Assembly (NCBI GenBank): GCA_009731375.1
Contig: BJOX01000017.1
Location: forward strand, 562,090-618,943
Direction: 5' to 3'
DNA: 56,854 nucleotides
Source: Paulinella micropora
Lineage: Eukaryota; Cercozoa; Imbricatea; Euglyphida
Shown here: positions 42,067 to 52,158 of the stretch, in pieces
Layout: every line of letters begins with the position of its first letter
Numbering within the stretch: position 1 is the first letter of the stretch
Program-made: the position numbers and the translations under genes
Notes under the pieces: model-generated
Databases searched by the model: none
What the model saw: only the letters and a program-made list of their open reading frames with translations
What the model was told of the DNA's origin: nothing

Positions 42067-44087
42067 ATGGGTGGTCCCTCTGTCAACAAGTCTTACATCA
42101 CCTACAAATGGTGGGTCTCATCTGAAATGAAGCCCATTGTCTCTGAGTGTGAGTTTGGAGGAGAGCATGGGACTGAGTGGACAGGTCGAGTCGAGAGCTT
42201 TGTCGATCTCGGTGTTGTGTGGAAGTTTTCGTTTAAGCCCAAAGGTGCTACTAGTTACAACTACAACCCTCGACTTTGGCACGTCCAGGTGTGGGTCGAC
42301 GACACCAGCCAAGACGAAGCTGGAAAATTCAAGGCGTTTGCCTTGCTCGATGAACTGTGCCTCACTGAAGCTTACTACGTGGGCTGGCCTAAGAATGTGA
42401 CCTGGGACGAGAAGTTGTACGACATGTTCTCCAAAGGCCCAAAAGCTCCTACAAGTCAGCAAGCTCTCTCTCCTTTGTTTTAGTTGTTTGTTGTTGCTTT
42501 GTGTCTGTTGTTTTAGTTTTTGCTTGAATTTGAACAAGTTTTAATTATGGGCTGTGAGTTCATGGCTGCCATGCTTGCCCGAACTGTTTTTTTGCTTCGT
42601 GTCACTATGATTTTTTGTTTTTGCTCTCGGGTGTAGGGGCTGTGAACAGCTACCTCAAGCAATTTCAAAAAGAGATGGATGAGCAGGCTAAGGTCTTCAA
42701 ACAAAAATATTCTATATTTTTCTTGTGAGCTTCAATGTCTCACAATTCTTTGCTCCACTTGGTTTTTTTTTTCATGTCTCAAAAATATGTCATATTTTTC
42801 ATCCGAGACACATCTTCCACCACGACGTCATCATTGTCGTGTTGAAAAATATGCCATATTTTTCAACTTAGGATGGTTCCAAGGAGGAGGCCAAGGGGAC
42901 AATCGCTGATTCGCAGGCTGCCCCGGCTGATGTTTCCTCTGTTTTCCATCCCAACAATTCTCTTGCTAATGCTGCATCCCGCGTCCCGAATTCTCAGGGC
43001 AGTGTTGCAGCTACTGAGGTGGTGGGAGACGAAAAGGAAGAGGAAAAAGCACGCGCCGACCCTGCCCTCGCTCGTCGTGTTTCTGCTCAGCTAGCTGCAG
43101 GCAGGCCCCCCAGCCTCGTGTCTTCAGCCCCTGCTGCCACACAGCCTTCGAGCTCTTCGTCAAGTACTTCTTCGAGCTCTTCATCGAGCAGTTCCTCGAC
43201 ATCCACTCCATTACGGTCCATCCCCTCGAACAAAAAAACGCCCAAGGCGGCGGTCGGAACCATCACACCTCTGGCCAGGAGCTCCTCTGCCACTTCCGCG
43301 ACACCGTCTTCATCCTCGTCGTCTTCTGCCCCACCCCCGGTTCCCCTGTCTCCGGCTTCGTCTTCTTCTTCAGTCTCCACACCTGATGCAACTGGAAAGC
43401 GCAAACCGCAGGCCTCACCGGAAGGGTCCGAACAACCCGAGAAGAAGCGCAGGATGAAGGGGAAAAGGGGCACGGGAAAGAATGTCTCGGAGGCTGACAA
43501 GCAGAAAGCTGAGAAGAATGCGTACATGAAGGGTCAGCCCCCCTTTTCTTTTGTTCTTTTGTTGAAAAATATACCATATTTTTGGTTGGTTGTTCTGTGT
43601 AGACACCAGAGAGAAGATGAAGGAAGCCGCCAAAGCCCTTGCCAGCATGACTTACAAGAACGTGCAGGCCATTCCCGACGCCATCGCGACCCAATCCCAC
43701 AGGGCAGTGACTGATCGTTTTCTCGACTCAGAGCATGTCAAACAACTCGTCGAGAATTTTAAAAAGTCTCAGGATCCCAACGGGAAGATCCAGTGGGTGG
43801 GTTGGATCCGAGATCGGCGCGAAGTTGTCAATCCCGGAAAGCTTGGGCTGGACGACGCAGACAATTCTCTCTTGGAATCCCCTCCTTTCGTTGACGAGAG
43901 AGCCTTGAAAGAATTTCAGGCTGTGTGGAATTCGGCTGGGCTTGTAGAAAAGGAAAGGCCCAAGATGGACTTCACGAGCCTGCCAGTCGAGGGCCAGGCC
44001 AAGATCAAGAACTTTCTTCTCAAGGCCATCCAGGACGGGAAGTTTCCCCTGCAGGCGATCGTTGGTCTTCATTCCAGCCATGCATAG
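42067..44087 (+). CDS. Four-exon plus-strand gene of unknown function, Ser-rich with NLS
   Basis: Exons 42067-42454, 42637-42692, 42872-43532 and 43603-44087 join in phase to 529 codons plus TAG. The N-terminal ~130 residues form a compact Trp/Tyr-rich domain (ITYKWWVSSEMKP, RLWHVQVWVDDTS). The middle is a Ser/Pro/Ala low-complexity region with bipartite-NLS-like basic clusters (GKRKPQ and EKKRRMKGKRG). The C-terminal ~160 residues are helical and charged (DTREKMKEAAKALASM, KIQWVGWIRDRREV). No known family is recognised. It is divergent from the minus-strand gene and shares its intronic palindrome: three copies in intron 2 (179 bp) and one in intron 3 (70 bp). Nuclear localisation is inferred from the basic clusters. 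A chromatin, RNA or transposon accessory role cannot be decided. Confidence 0.75.
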
Positions 44088-44135
44088 CAACTTCACAGAG
44101 AAGAAGCTCAGAACTCGAAAAGCAGACCGCCTACG

Positions 44136-44806
44136 ATGAGCAATCATCGCAGAGATAAGCCCTTGCGAACTGGAGAATCCTCAAGCAACTACAACCATGG
44201 GAACCCATCTCAACGACATCGGGACACCAATCGTCGAAGAAGTCGGTCTACCTCCCCATACCACAGAAGAAGGTCAGCGTTCCCACATCGTGGCCACCAG
44301 CAGCGATCCAACCAACACGACAACAGCAAAAGCAAGTACGATTATGATACACGACGAGGAAAAGACCATCAAGATCCCCACAAGCTACCAGATGCCATCC
44401 GGACAACTACAAACAGCGCACTCGTGATGACAAACAGGAACGTCACAAACAACAACCGACTTCGCATCAAAGTTCAAAACGAAGGCATGAGTCTAGCACT
44501 AATCCCTCATCGAAACGACAAGAACAGGATCAATCTCGCTCTCGCTCTCAGTCAGCCTCTGCGCCAGCCCCACTCCCTCTACCCAACCCTTACCGTACAA
44601 GCATGGCACGCATATATCGAGAAAGGGAACAGGAAGAAAAACAGAAGCAAGCTAAGCAACAACAACTACGAAACAAACCACCTGCCCCTCCACTACACTA
44701 CGATCGACTAATCACGCTGGACGTATGCTACACTCCTCATGCAATTCACGAATGGGCAAGCAACTCAATGGAAATACAAGTTACTATCGCGAAGTCAAAA
44801 GATTGA
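44136..44806 (+). pseudogene. Basic RS/RD-rich frames, possibly N-terminus of a mobile-element protein
   Basis: 44136-44400 reads RRRSRSTSPYHRRRSAFPHR-type basic sequence. The likely continuation switches frame near 44395 to a Gln/Lys/Arg-rich stretch (REREQEEKQKQAKQQQ, about 44610-44660), ending at TGA 44804-44806. The A-rich codon use differs from the spliced gene upstream. No family is recognised; a nucleic-acid-binding Gag-like role is inferred from composition only. Confidence 0.4.
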
Positions 44807-45554
44807 ACTGGGAGCAACAAACAATCAAGGAACAAAGGATGAAGAACTGATCAATACATGGATAAACACTCCTACTTCAAGAACTACCATACGCCCTCCA
44901 CTTCTTATTCCTTTCTATGGTGGTGCACACCGCTCTTTCATTGAAACTTTGCTTTCACAAGTAAGCAACGGCGCAGCAAACAAAACAAAACGCGAAGTTC
45001 TAAACAAAGCAATGATCGAAGCAGCTAGGAGTGGGCACGTCAAAGTTCCAGAGGACCCCGAACATGGATGCATATCATTTGAAGGAATGATCTTTCTGCT
45101 CTCCAAGAACGGTTATTGGTCGTGGAAGTTGGTCGCTCACCTATATGATCGTATGAGCATTGCTCACATGTCTACTGATCGAGAACCTGGTACCAAGGTA
45201 AATGAGGCTCTATCTGCAAACGAAATCAGAACCCATTCATACTTCTCCAAGATTTCCAACCTATGGTTTGAAACTCTCAAAACATCTGTCGACCAGCAAC
45301 GCCATCACTGGAGAATGGGAACAGCACTCAACGACTGCCTAGCGGAGGCACTCCTTGCTATGCTCAAATATATCGAATCGCACTTACGAGGACGCCAGAT
45401 GTATTGCCCCAGACTATCGCCAAGTCCCACTCAACACCTCGATACAACGCAAGCAGCAATCAACGAACGCTGCCGACCGACCGTCTACAATCGAACGTGG
45501 ACCTGCCCTAGTTGTCATAAAACGCAAACAGCAACCAACTCCGTCCGAAGTTGA
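44739..45554 (+). CDS. Hypothetical frame, possible domain of an unidentified mobile element
   Basis: 271 codons. The folded-looking part (44,900-45,360) has PFYGGAHRSFIETLLSQVSN, HGCISFEGMIFLLSKNGYW and a helical C-terminal part. The final 66 codons overlap the next frame by 200 nt and include WTCPSCHKTQ with a Cys-x2-Cys pair. The overlap implies either programmed frameshifting or a recent indel near 45,360. Function unknown. Confidence 0.45.
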   Translation: MQFTNGQATQWKYKLLSRSQKIELGATNNQGTKDEELINTWINTPTSRTTIRPPLLIPFYGGAHRSFIETLLSQVSNGAANKTKREVLNKAMIEAARSGHVKVPEDPEHGCISFEGMIFLLSKNGYWSWKLVAHLYDRMSIAHMSTDREPGTKVNEALSANEIRTHSYFSKISNLWFETLKTSVDQQRHHWRMGTALNDCLAEALLAMLKYIESHLRGRQMYCPRLSPSPTQHLDTTQAAINERCRPTVYNRTWTCPSCHKTQTATNSVRS

Positions 45555-47172
45555 AGGGCAAGTCAAGAAAGCAAAGGTGAACTCCACTATCGAGGAGACT
45601 GAGACGACTATGGAAGAATCACATCCAGCAAATACATCTGTCGATAAGAAGGAAGACAACCTGGAGCATGAATCTCTCTCCAGCACATCATCCGGGTTCT
45701 CACTAACTCTACCTCGAAACCAAAACTCACCTACACATAGTTATTCTACAAATAGCTCTGACTATTGGACTACAACTACAACTAATAACTCATTCTTGCC
45801 CTTTGCCTTTAGCTCACGCTCCTCCTCTGCCCTACCGGCTACGCAACCTCCTACCCTACCGACAAGAAGTACTGGAACGGTACATGAAGAAGAGGATAGC
45901 TTTGGTATAAACGAGGAAGATGATGAAGAAGACCAGGCTGCGGTCACCCCTGCCCACTTTCAAGATCCCCATGCCCTACTCTTCCCACGACAACCCTTAC
46001 CCCTAACTAAGATCTCAGCCTACTACACTACTAGTGACGACCTTGATGACGACGATCCGGAAGAAAGAGGGAATGATGCTGTTTTCTTCCGTGCACTAGG
46101 CTATGACCCAAGACCCGAACACCTCCGCCTCTATCGCAAACAAACGCGGCTCAAGGCAAGGTCTATACCCAATCCAGTTGACTTCTCAAACTTACCTGTG
46201 CCCCGACCTATACTAGTAGCCCGACGCCAAGCTAACGCGGCTTCATCAACTACCAACCTGGCGAGTTCGTCGTCTTCGTCATCATCATCATCGTCATCGT
46301 CCACGCTGCTTCCCACTAATGCAACCAAATCTAGCCAACCAATTGCAAGCAATGAACAACCCCCACCTACCGACCGCACTTCACAAAACATACTAGGAGC
46401 CCTGGAACTAGATGTCAACCTACAGCAAGCATTAATTACACTTCTGTCCAACATGCCGACGATCACCAACCTTCTAACCCAAGCTCGAGGAGCTGTTTCA
46501 GTAACAGCAACATCGACACAAACTAACACTGGAGAAGATGGCAACACCTCTGCTACTACCGCAGCTAACCCAACTCCTGTAGGACCCACTACAACGCTTG
46601 TTTCGTCTGTAGTGAGATGTGACTCCCGTACTACACCCCTTTGCACGGCCACACCAACAGATGCAGCCAGCAGCAGCAGCAGCAGCAGCGGCAGCGACTC
46701 CCAAACAAAAACGCTTGATTCTGCGAAGCCGACAAAACCAATGGATGACCCAGTCCCGTCTGCGGAAGTTGCCAACGATCCGAGCAAACACCAACTGCAG
46801 ACTCCCCCTGCCTCCCTGGCCAACACTCCAGAGAAAAGCCCGTCGTCAGCAACAGAACAGAACGCAGTGGAACCGATAGCCCCAGACGACGCCAACAAAA
46901 GCAATCCACTCTGTCTGCGATTGAAGAACAAGTCAACACGAAAGACCTCGAATAGAAAGAAAAGAAAGACCCGGAACAACAATCAGAGCAACCGAAACAA
47001 GCCCCCAAGGACACAACGATCAACTACCGACAACACAAACCTCAGCCCGAAAGATATCTGCAGCCGCGGCCGCAAAGAAGGACAAGAACGCAAAGAAAGC
47101 AACCTAGGGATATCTGTAGTGTTTCCGCTGGGTCGAAGAGTCCCTATGTACCCTCCGAAAGCTGAAAAATAG
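45355..47172 (+). CDS. Hypothetical Ser/Thr/Pro-rich protein frame
   Basis: 605 codons, open for 1.8 kb with low-complexity blocks: Ser runs, an acidic segment near 45,890-45,940, a poly(Ser) run coded by TCG/TCA at 46,265-46,300 and by AGC at 46,668-46,692, and a Lys/Arg/Asn-rich C-terminus KNKSTRKTSNRKKRKTRNNN. A short ordered part is around FFRALGYDPRPEHLRLYRKQ (46,080-46,140). No family is recognised. It probably continues the product of the preceding frame. The open length suggests relatively recent coding function. Confidence 0.5.
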   Translation: MLCSNISNRTYEDARCIAPDYRQVPLNTSIQRKQQSTNAADRPSTIERGPALVVIKRKQQPTPSEVEGQVKKAKVNSTIEETETTMEESHPANTSVDKKEDNLEHESLSSTSSGFSLTLPRNQNSPTHSYSTNSSDYWTTTTTNNSFLPFAFSSRSSSALPATQPPTLPTRSTGTVHEEEDSFGINEEDDEEDQAAVTPAHFQDPHALLFPRQPLPLTKISAYYTTSDDLDDDDPEERGNDAVFFRALGYDPRPEHLRLYRKQTRLKARSIPNPVDFSNLPVPRPILVARRQANAASSTTNLASSSSSSSSSSSSSTLLPTNATKSSQPIASNEQPPPTDRTSQNILGALELDVNLQQALITLLSNMPTITNLLTQARGAVSVTATSTQTNTGEDGNTSATTAANPTPVGPTTTLVSSVVRCDSRTTPLCTATPTDAASSSSSSSGSDSQTKTLDSAKPTKPMDDPVPSAEVANDPSKHQLQTPPASLANTPEKSPSSATEQNAVEPIAPDDANKSNPLCLRLKNKSTRKTSNRKKRKTRNNNQSNRNKPPRTQRSTTDNTNLSPKDICSRGRKEGQERKESNLGISVVFPLGRRVPMYPPKAEK

Positions 47173-48223
47173 AGTACGCAACCTAGTCAAGCTACATGGA
47201 TGGACTTATACTAATACCCAGCAACACTGCATAGTATTGGCCACCAACTTCGCCATTGCCCAAAGATTATTTCGGCTACTCAAGACACAACTCCTAAACT
47301 CAAAGTTAGCACTTATTCAATCCAAAAAGAATTAGATGGTCCGCATATACACCCCTTATGAAAACAACATACTACATGCTAATCGCATCCTTAGCATTCA
47401 ACAACACGGATCCTGCCCTCCGCCGCTTCAAACGAAGTCGGAATTCCGAGGTATGCGCAACTATAACAATTCGAAGCAATGCCAGCCGGGACAAACCAGT
47501 CTACTTTCCCTTGGCCATAAGCTAGGAATGCACCGCTTTACATTCATACCTCTCCTCCTGATGGGACCACTACCAAACTCAGAAACAAAGATGGAGCAAG
47601 ACTCGGCTCGAACCAATCGACGACGCATCGAAGCAAAGTTCATCGCCTGGCTAAAACCAACCCTCAACATGAAACGAAGAGCTTATCCCTTAACCACATT
47701 TCGTACTAACGACTTTCAAAAACCTTTCGCTCGAAACCGACTTGTCTTCCCACATGAAGTATGTTACTATCATTGACCGCACCGTTGCAACATGCAATGC
47801 AGAAGCATTTCCAAAGCCCAGAGGCATGCTAGCAACCTTACCTACTGGGAAGCCACTCCGACACGAGGCCCTCCACTAATACGCCACTCAATCTCCTCCA
47901 TCTGTGATGACCTTGAACCTGAAACAATCTTTCACCTAGGAAAACACTGTAATGGATATGGACTGAATGACTGGGACTACACTGCACATTTCTACGGAAC
48001 CACTAAGATATATGAGGGATCTCAGATATCACCACGTCAACCGTGCATACTACTACGTTCCGCTGCAGCACGACACTTCCTAGCAAGACCTGAAGCCTAC
48101 TGTCTATTGCGTCTATCCAACTCTGGAGCTATCCTTGAACAAACAAACGACCTGCGCGTCGAGCTCATTGCATACCACCCCTACCGCTGGATCAAACATA
48201 TATGCGTCGGAGATACACAGTAA
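47173..48223 (+). pseudogene. 3' frames of the unidentified element, with a GIY-YIG-like motif
   Basis: 47336-47776 ends in RRRIEAKFIAWLKPTLNMKRR-like sequence (codons about 47615-47680). A Glu followed by a KPxLN pattern resembles the C-terminal part of GIY-YIG nucleases found in some retroelements, but the GIY and YIG strands are not visible, so this is tentative. 47792-48223 is a second frame (FHLGKHCNGYGLNDWDY, ICDDLEPETIF). It runs into the copia LTR, which begins at 48204, so the copia element inserted here. No reverse transcriptase is present in this block. Confidence 0.35.
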
Positions 48224-48383
48224 CCGAGAATTTCCGTTACTGGATTTGTCCTTTGTGGCAAATTCACGTAAACCTATTCTCTGCCGGCCCTCCTTGCCCT
48301 TTGCCAATATAATACCATATTTCTCTACGAGTACAGGAAGAATCTACAATTCATCCTTTCTAGACCTTCTTGATTTATCTAGA
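48204..48383 (+). repeat. Left LTR of the copia element (at least 180 bp)
   Basis: Matches 56653-56854 except for a few substitutions and a 22-bp insertion in the right copy. Its 3' end cannot be fixed because the right copy is cut by the window end. No TGGTATCAGAG-type primer-binding site was found downstream. Confidence 0.85.
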
Positions 48384-48833
48384 ATAGAGTTGGTCTCCGT
48401 CGGGACCTATGTAGATCAACCAATTATAGAACGGATAGCAATAGATGGAACGGATAGGGATTGTAGTTCTTGTGCTCAAGCAGCACTGTTTGTATTCAGT
48501 ATTAAAAGGTAACCAAACTGCAAAAGTGAACTGAGAACACTTGGAATATAATAACGGAATAGTAAATACTGGGACGCCTGTATTGACTAGTTATTCTTAT
48601 AGAGTGTGGTCAGTTGCTTCACGGCATTGTCCAGCCTCTGCGCAAAATACCTTTTAATCCGGCGAGTACCATTGCCCGTACTCTAGTAAGTCTTCCGGCT
48701 TGGAAGAACTGCTACTCTGTCGGTTAATAAGCCTTGCACGCGAGAAGACGGGCAAGAAAACCATATAAACAACATTCCTGAGCTTGAACAGGTCTTTGAG
48801 GACCGGTTTCAAACTTGGGAATTCACGTTTAAG

Positions 48834-49598
48834 ATGGTAGCAACCTCTGAGAGTTCACAGCTAGGGGACATAGTCAGTTTCATAGCAAAGCATCCAGAGA
48901 AAGCTGAAGAAAGGTACCCATGGGATGAGTCAGCATTCAGAGTTGATGAACAGTACAGTACAGAGTCAGACACTAGCGATAGTGACTCAGCATCAGGTAC
49001 AGAATCTAAGACTAAGACACCATCCCCCGAAGTGGGTAAGAAGACAACAGACGCTGAGGCCTCTAAAGCAAAAGAGAGCCAAGATGCAAGAATACGACCG
49101 AAAGAACGAAGTAGGTCAAAGAAAGAAAGAAAAGCGAGAAGACGTAAGTTGAAAGAACGCAAAGAACACGCAAAAGCTATGCGTAAGCTAAGCCTTTACG
49201 TTTCTGTTGCCTTCAAGCATCCAACACTCATAGCTTTATGCATGACTGTCTCCGATGGCAACCCTATACGCATGATGGTGCTTGTCAAGCGCCGGTATGG
49301 GGGTGCCAACGCAGCAGGAATGATAAAGCGTATGCTTGTTTTCATTTCATCCTACCCAAGAGGGGACATTGAGTTGTGGCTGGATAGAAATAGGTATCTT
49401 GAAGAGTGTATTCAAAGGGATTACGGGGATAAAATTCAGGACGAATTTTTCTCTTCTTTCCTCTTGATGAAGTTTAAGAAGCATACAGTTTTCGCGGGGT
49501 TGGATACTATGGTGTACCAACTCGGTCGCGAGGACCGTCTGAACCACCATGAAGTCGAGAGAGAGTCATCCGCCAAGTCTGGCAAAATTTCCGTCTAA
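48834..49598 (+). pseudogene. gag: Copia gag, N-terminal part
   Basis: 254 codons from ATG 48834. An acidic/Ser-rich N-terminus leads to a Lys/Arg-rich stretch (SKKERKARRRKLKERKEH), then a helical capsid-like part (CIQRDYGDKIQDEFFSSFLLMKF, split near 49430). A frame change near 49575 links it to the zinc-knuckle frame. Gag packages the element RNA into virus-like particles. Confidence 0.65.
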
Positions 49599-50536
49599 AT
49601 TCTGGTCCGGAATCTCGTGGAAACCAAACTAGGCAGATGACACACAAACCCAACACATCCACACTCGTTCGCAGACCAGCTCAGAGTACTTTTGTAGCTA
49701 AGGAGAGCGAGGGTGAGGAAGAGAAGGGTGGTTGCTAAAAGTGTGGGGCAAAGGATCATTGGCGCGCGACGTGCCCAAGATTGCCTTGCACGCGTTGCAA
49801 GGGCAAAAAGCACAATCGTGCTCAATGTCCTCGTGCCAAAACAATGGTGTTAGCACGGGGTGAGGATAACGGGAGAGATATTCCCGTGGAAAAGAGAGTT
49901 ACTGTGCTAGAAGACGAAGCAATAGATCAGGTTGATGGTCTAGAGGGAGTAGGTGAGGAAGAGCAAGGGGAAGAAGAAGACGTTGATTTGTTTGAAGGAA
50001 CTGTGTTTGTTTTGCATGGTGGTGGTGGTGAGCTAGTTGATGAAAGTGTTGATGATGGTGATGCACATGCTCCACCTCCTATCATACTACTGCCTGCCCC
50101 CACGACACCAACACACAACAACGAAACAAAATCACGAACACCAGCAAGAGGAGTAGAGAGGGCAAACACGATAAAAACAATTTCATTGCCTTCGTTGCCT
50201 ACACCTGTTGCTGTGGTGCCCTCTCTGCTCATGCCTCCACCCCCACAGAGAGAAAACAAGAACAAACAAAAACCAACATCAAACCAAGACAGGAGTGTGA
50301 CCAAAACATTGGTAGGTAGGGAGATAGGTGTAGCTACACCATCACTGAACAACACTCCACGTCCAAACAACGCACCAACAAAGAAAGAAAGAGAGAAGAA
50401 AGCCACACAACAAGATCCACAAACAACAACAACAACCAAAACGACAAGCAAGGATAATCAGGCTGAGAGAATTTCAAGCACGCAAAGTTCGTTTAGGGGC
50501 ACATCTTTTCGGGTCGCCTCAAAGAATGCCACATAG
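49580..50536 (+). pseudogene. gag: Copia gag C-terminus with two CCHC zinc knuckles
   Basis: First knuckle about 49733-49774: Cys, a TAA stop at 49736-49738 in the first x position, Lys, Cys, then GAKD-His-WRAT-Cys (C-x2-C-x4-H-x4-C). Second knuckle about 49787-49828: CTRCKGKKHNRAQC, intact. The rest is acidic and then Thr/Pro/Asn-rich with no recognised domain. The stop inside the first knuckle would cut the protein unless it was read through. Confidence 0.75.
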
Positions 50537-51463
50537 GCTGCACTATGATGACTTCTGCGGATATCACGCAAAACAGAGTGCATATTTTCCGTTCATTGAC
50601 TTAGAACAGCCAGCGACAGACAGACCATAAGCAGTAATGAATTACCCAAACGAGAAAAAGTTACGGGAAATTGCGAAAGAATTTCTTGATATGTTCGGTA
50701 ATTTACGCTGTGTAGCTGAGGGAGAGGACTGGAATTATCAACCCCCACCTTGGGTTGCTAATCCTAAACCCTCAGCTACACCTAACAGACTGACATGGAG
50801 ATTTGTAGGTGACGACCAACAGACCGGTCGCGGCGTCCCGGGAACTTCCCAAACTGACCTTGCTGAGGGATTCGATGCTGCGTCTCCGCGCAACAGGTCT
50901 GCCCTCAGCGTCCCTGAGGAAGAGGAACAGGTCAGTACCCCATCCTCCGCTTCCACCATCATTCCCATCAGTCATTTCACCTTACAGACTTGTTTCCAGC
51001 ATCGACTTGCAGACAGTAGGTGAGATAGCCAGAGAGCTGAAAAGATCAGGGGGAGTATGGGATGAGAGGAGAGTGATTGAGGTAGGAGGAAAGATAGAAG
51101 AATATCTGACATGATGTGATGAGAGCCATAGAGCTAGTCACTGTGACTCACAACACAAGAAATAGTCCTAGCAGTCCATACTCCACCGAACATGACAACA
51201 AATACTCCACTCCAAACACACCCAACATACCCAACACACCGACTGAAGAAGGGATAGAGGTTAGACTAGACCCTACAGGTAAGTTTGTTGAGGTGACAGT
51301 TCCTCAGGAACTAATCACAGGTGCGTCTAGGGAGGATTAATCTGTTAGACAGACAGGTGAGAGCAGTTATAACTAACTTGCAGGAAGAGCTGAAAGGACA
51401 GATACAGACAGGTATGCCTGATAGAGATTATGACCCATATGACTCTGATGACGTCCTGAAGTT
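50537..51463 (+). pseudogene. Gag-protease spacer of the copia element, broken
   Basis: Short frames in three phases (50637-51023, 51116-51340, 51321-51542) with Pro/Ser/Glu-rich sequence and no domain. Several small indels separate gag from protease here. Confidence 0.45.
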
Positions 51464-52105
51464 ATGTCATCAGAGCCCTCTGATTCCTCTGAGTCTGAGG
51501 AAGAAGAACAGACGAAGAAGAAAAGAAAGAAGAAGAAGTTGAAGAAGAAAAAGAAAGACAAGAAAAACAAATCGGAAAAGAAACAAGACTCCACTACAGT
51601 CATGGCACACAGTAGGATAGCTAAGAGCAAACATGTGCACCAGGATAGTGGTGCGACTCAATTTGTCTGTCACGATGACACGATGATGAAAGAGCTGAAG
51701 AAGATAGGTAAGGTAACATTCAGTACAGGGAATGGAACGAGAGTCATAGGTGAGGCAGGGTTGATGTGTGTAGATAGAGTAGATGGAGAGGGGCGAATGC
51801 ATAAGATTTGCAAGAGTGCCTTTTACGATCCACTCATGCCAATCAACGTGGCCCCCACTGGCCCGATGGATCATTTCCATCACAGAGCAGTACTCCATCA
51901 AAATGGACAAATGTTCATCTTGAAGGGAGCACTGCCTGTGAAGGAAAAGAACATTCTAGTCAGGGGAAGGCTAACTAAAGCCTTGCTGTACCGATGGAAC
52001 AGCCATAAGGATAATAAGCTAGACCCTAACTGTCGTTTCACACCTAAGGGTGCGCCTGAGAGAGAGAGGGAGGCGGGGCAGCAGGGTGGGAGAACCCAAG
52101 TATAA
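51464..52105 (+). pseudogene. pol: Copia protease with Lys-rich leader
   Basis: A strongly basic leader (about 51494-51585: TKKKRKKKKLKKKKKDKK) precedes the aspartic protease active site HQDSGATQFV, with DSG at 51644-51652. The flap-like FSTGNGTRVIGEAG and downstream sequence fit copia proteases. The frame runs on to 52105 and ends in a basic linker. The active site is intact. Confidence 0.8.
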
Positions 52106-52158
52106 AACCCACACTCTCAGACAATAAAGGGACAATAGCAACAGCAAGAGAGAGTAAA

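Larger units (their letters stand above)
37647..43583. repeat. Twelve copies of the palindrome AAAAATAT-NNN-ATATTTTT in introns
   Basis: Copies and 3-nt spacers (plus strand): 37647 GAT, 37902 ATC, 39135 AGC, 39535 GCT, 40909 GTC, 40981 TGC, 41671 GAC (arms degenerate), 41762 GGC, 42703 TCT, 42781 GTC, 42845 GCC, 43565 ACC. The arms are 7-8 bp and almost invariant; the spacer is always three bases and nearly random. Copies at 42703, 42781, 42845, 43565, 39135 and 39535 lie within splice-defined introns, and those at 40909, 40981, 41671 and 41762 in non-coding spacers between exons. In introns of 57-70 bp the palindrome takes up about a third of the length. The transcript could form an 8-bp stem with a 3-nt loop. 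Confidence 0.85.

Noticed and set aside
48301-48330. Copia LTR sequence AATATAATACCATATTTC as a further copy of the intronic palindrome
   Set aside because: The arms do not match AAAAATAT/ATATTTTT and the 3-nt spacer geometry is lost.
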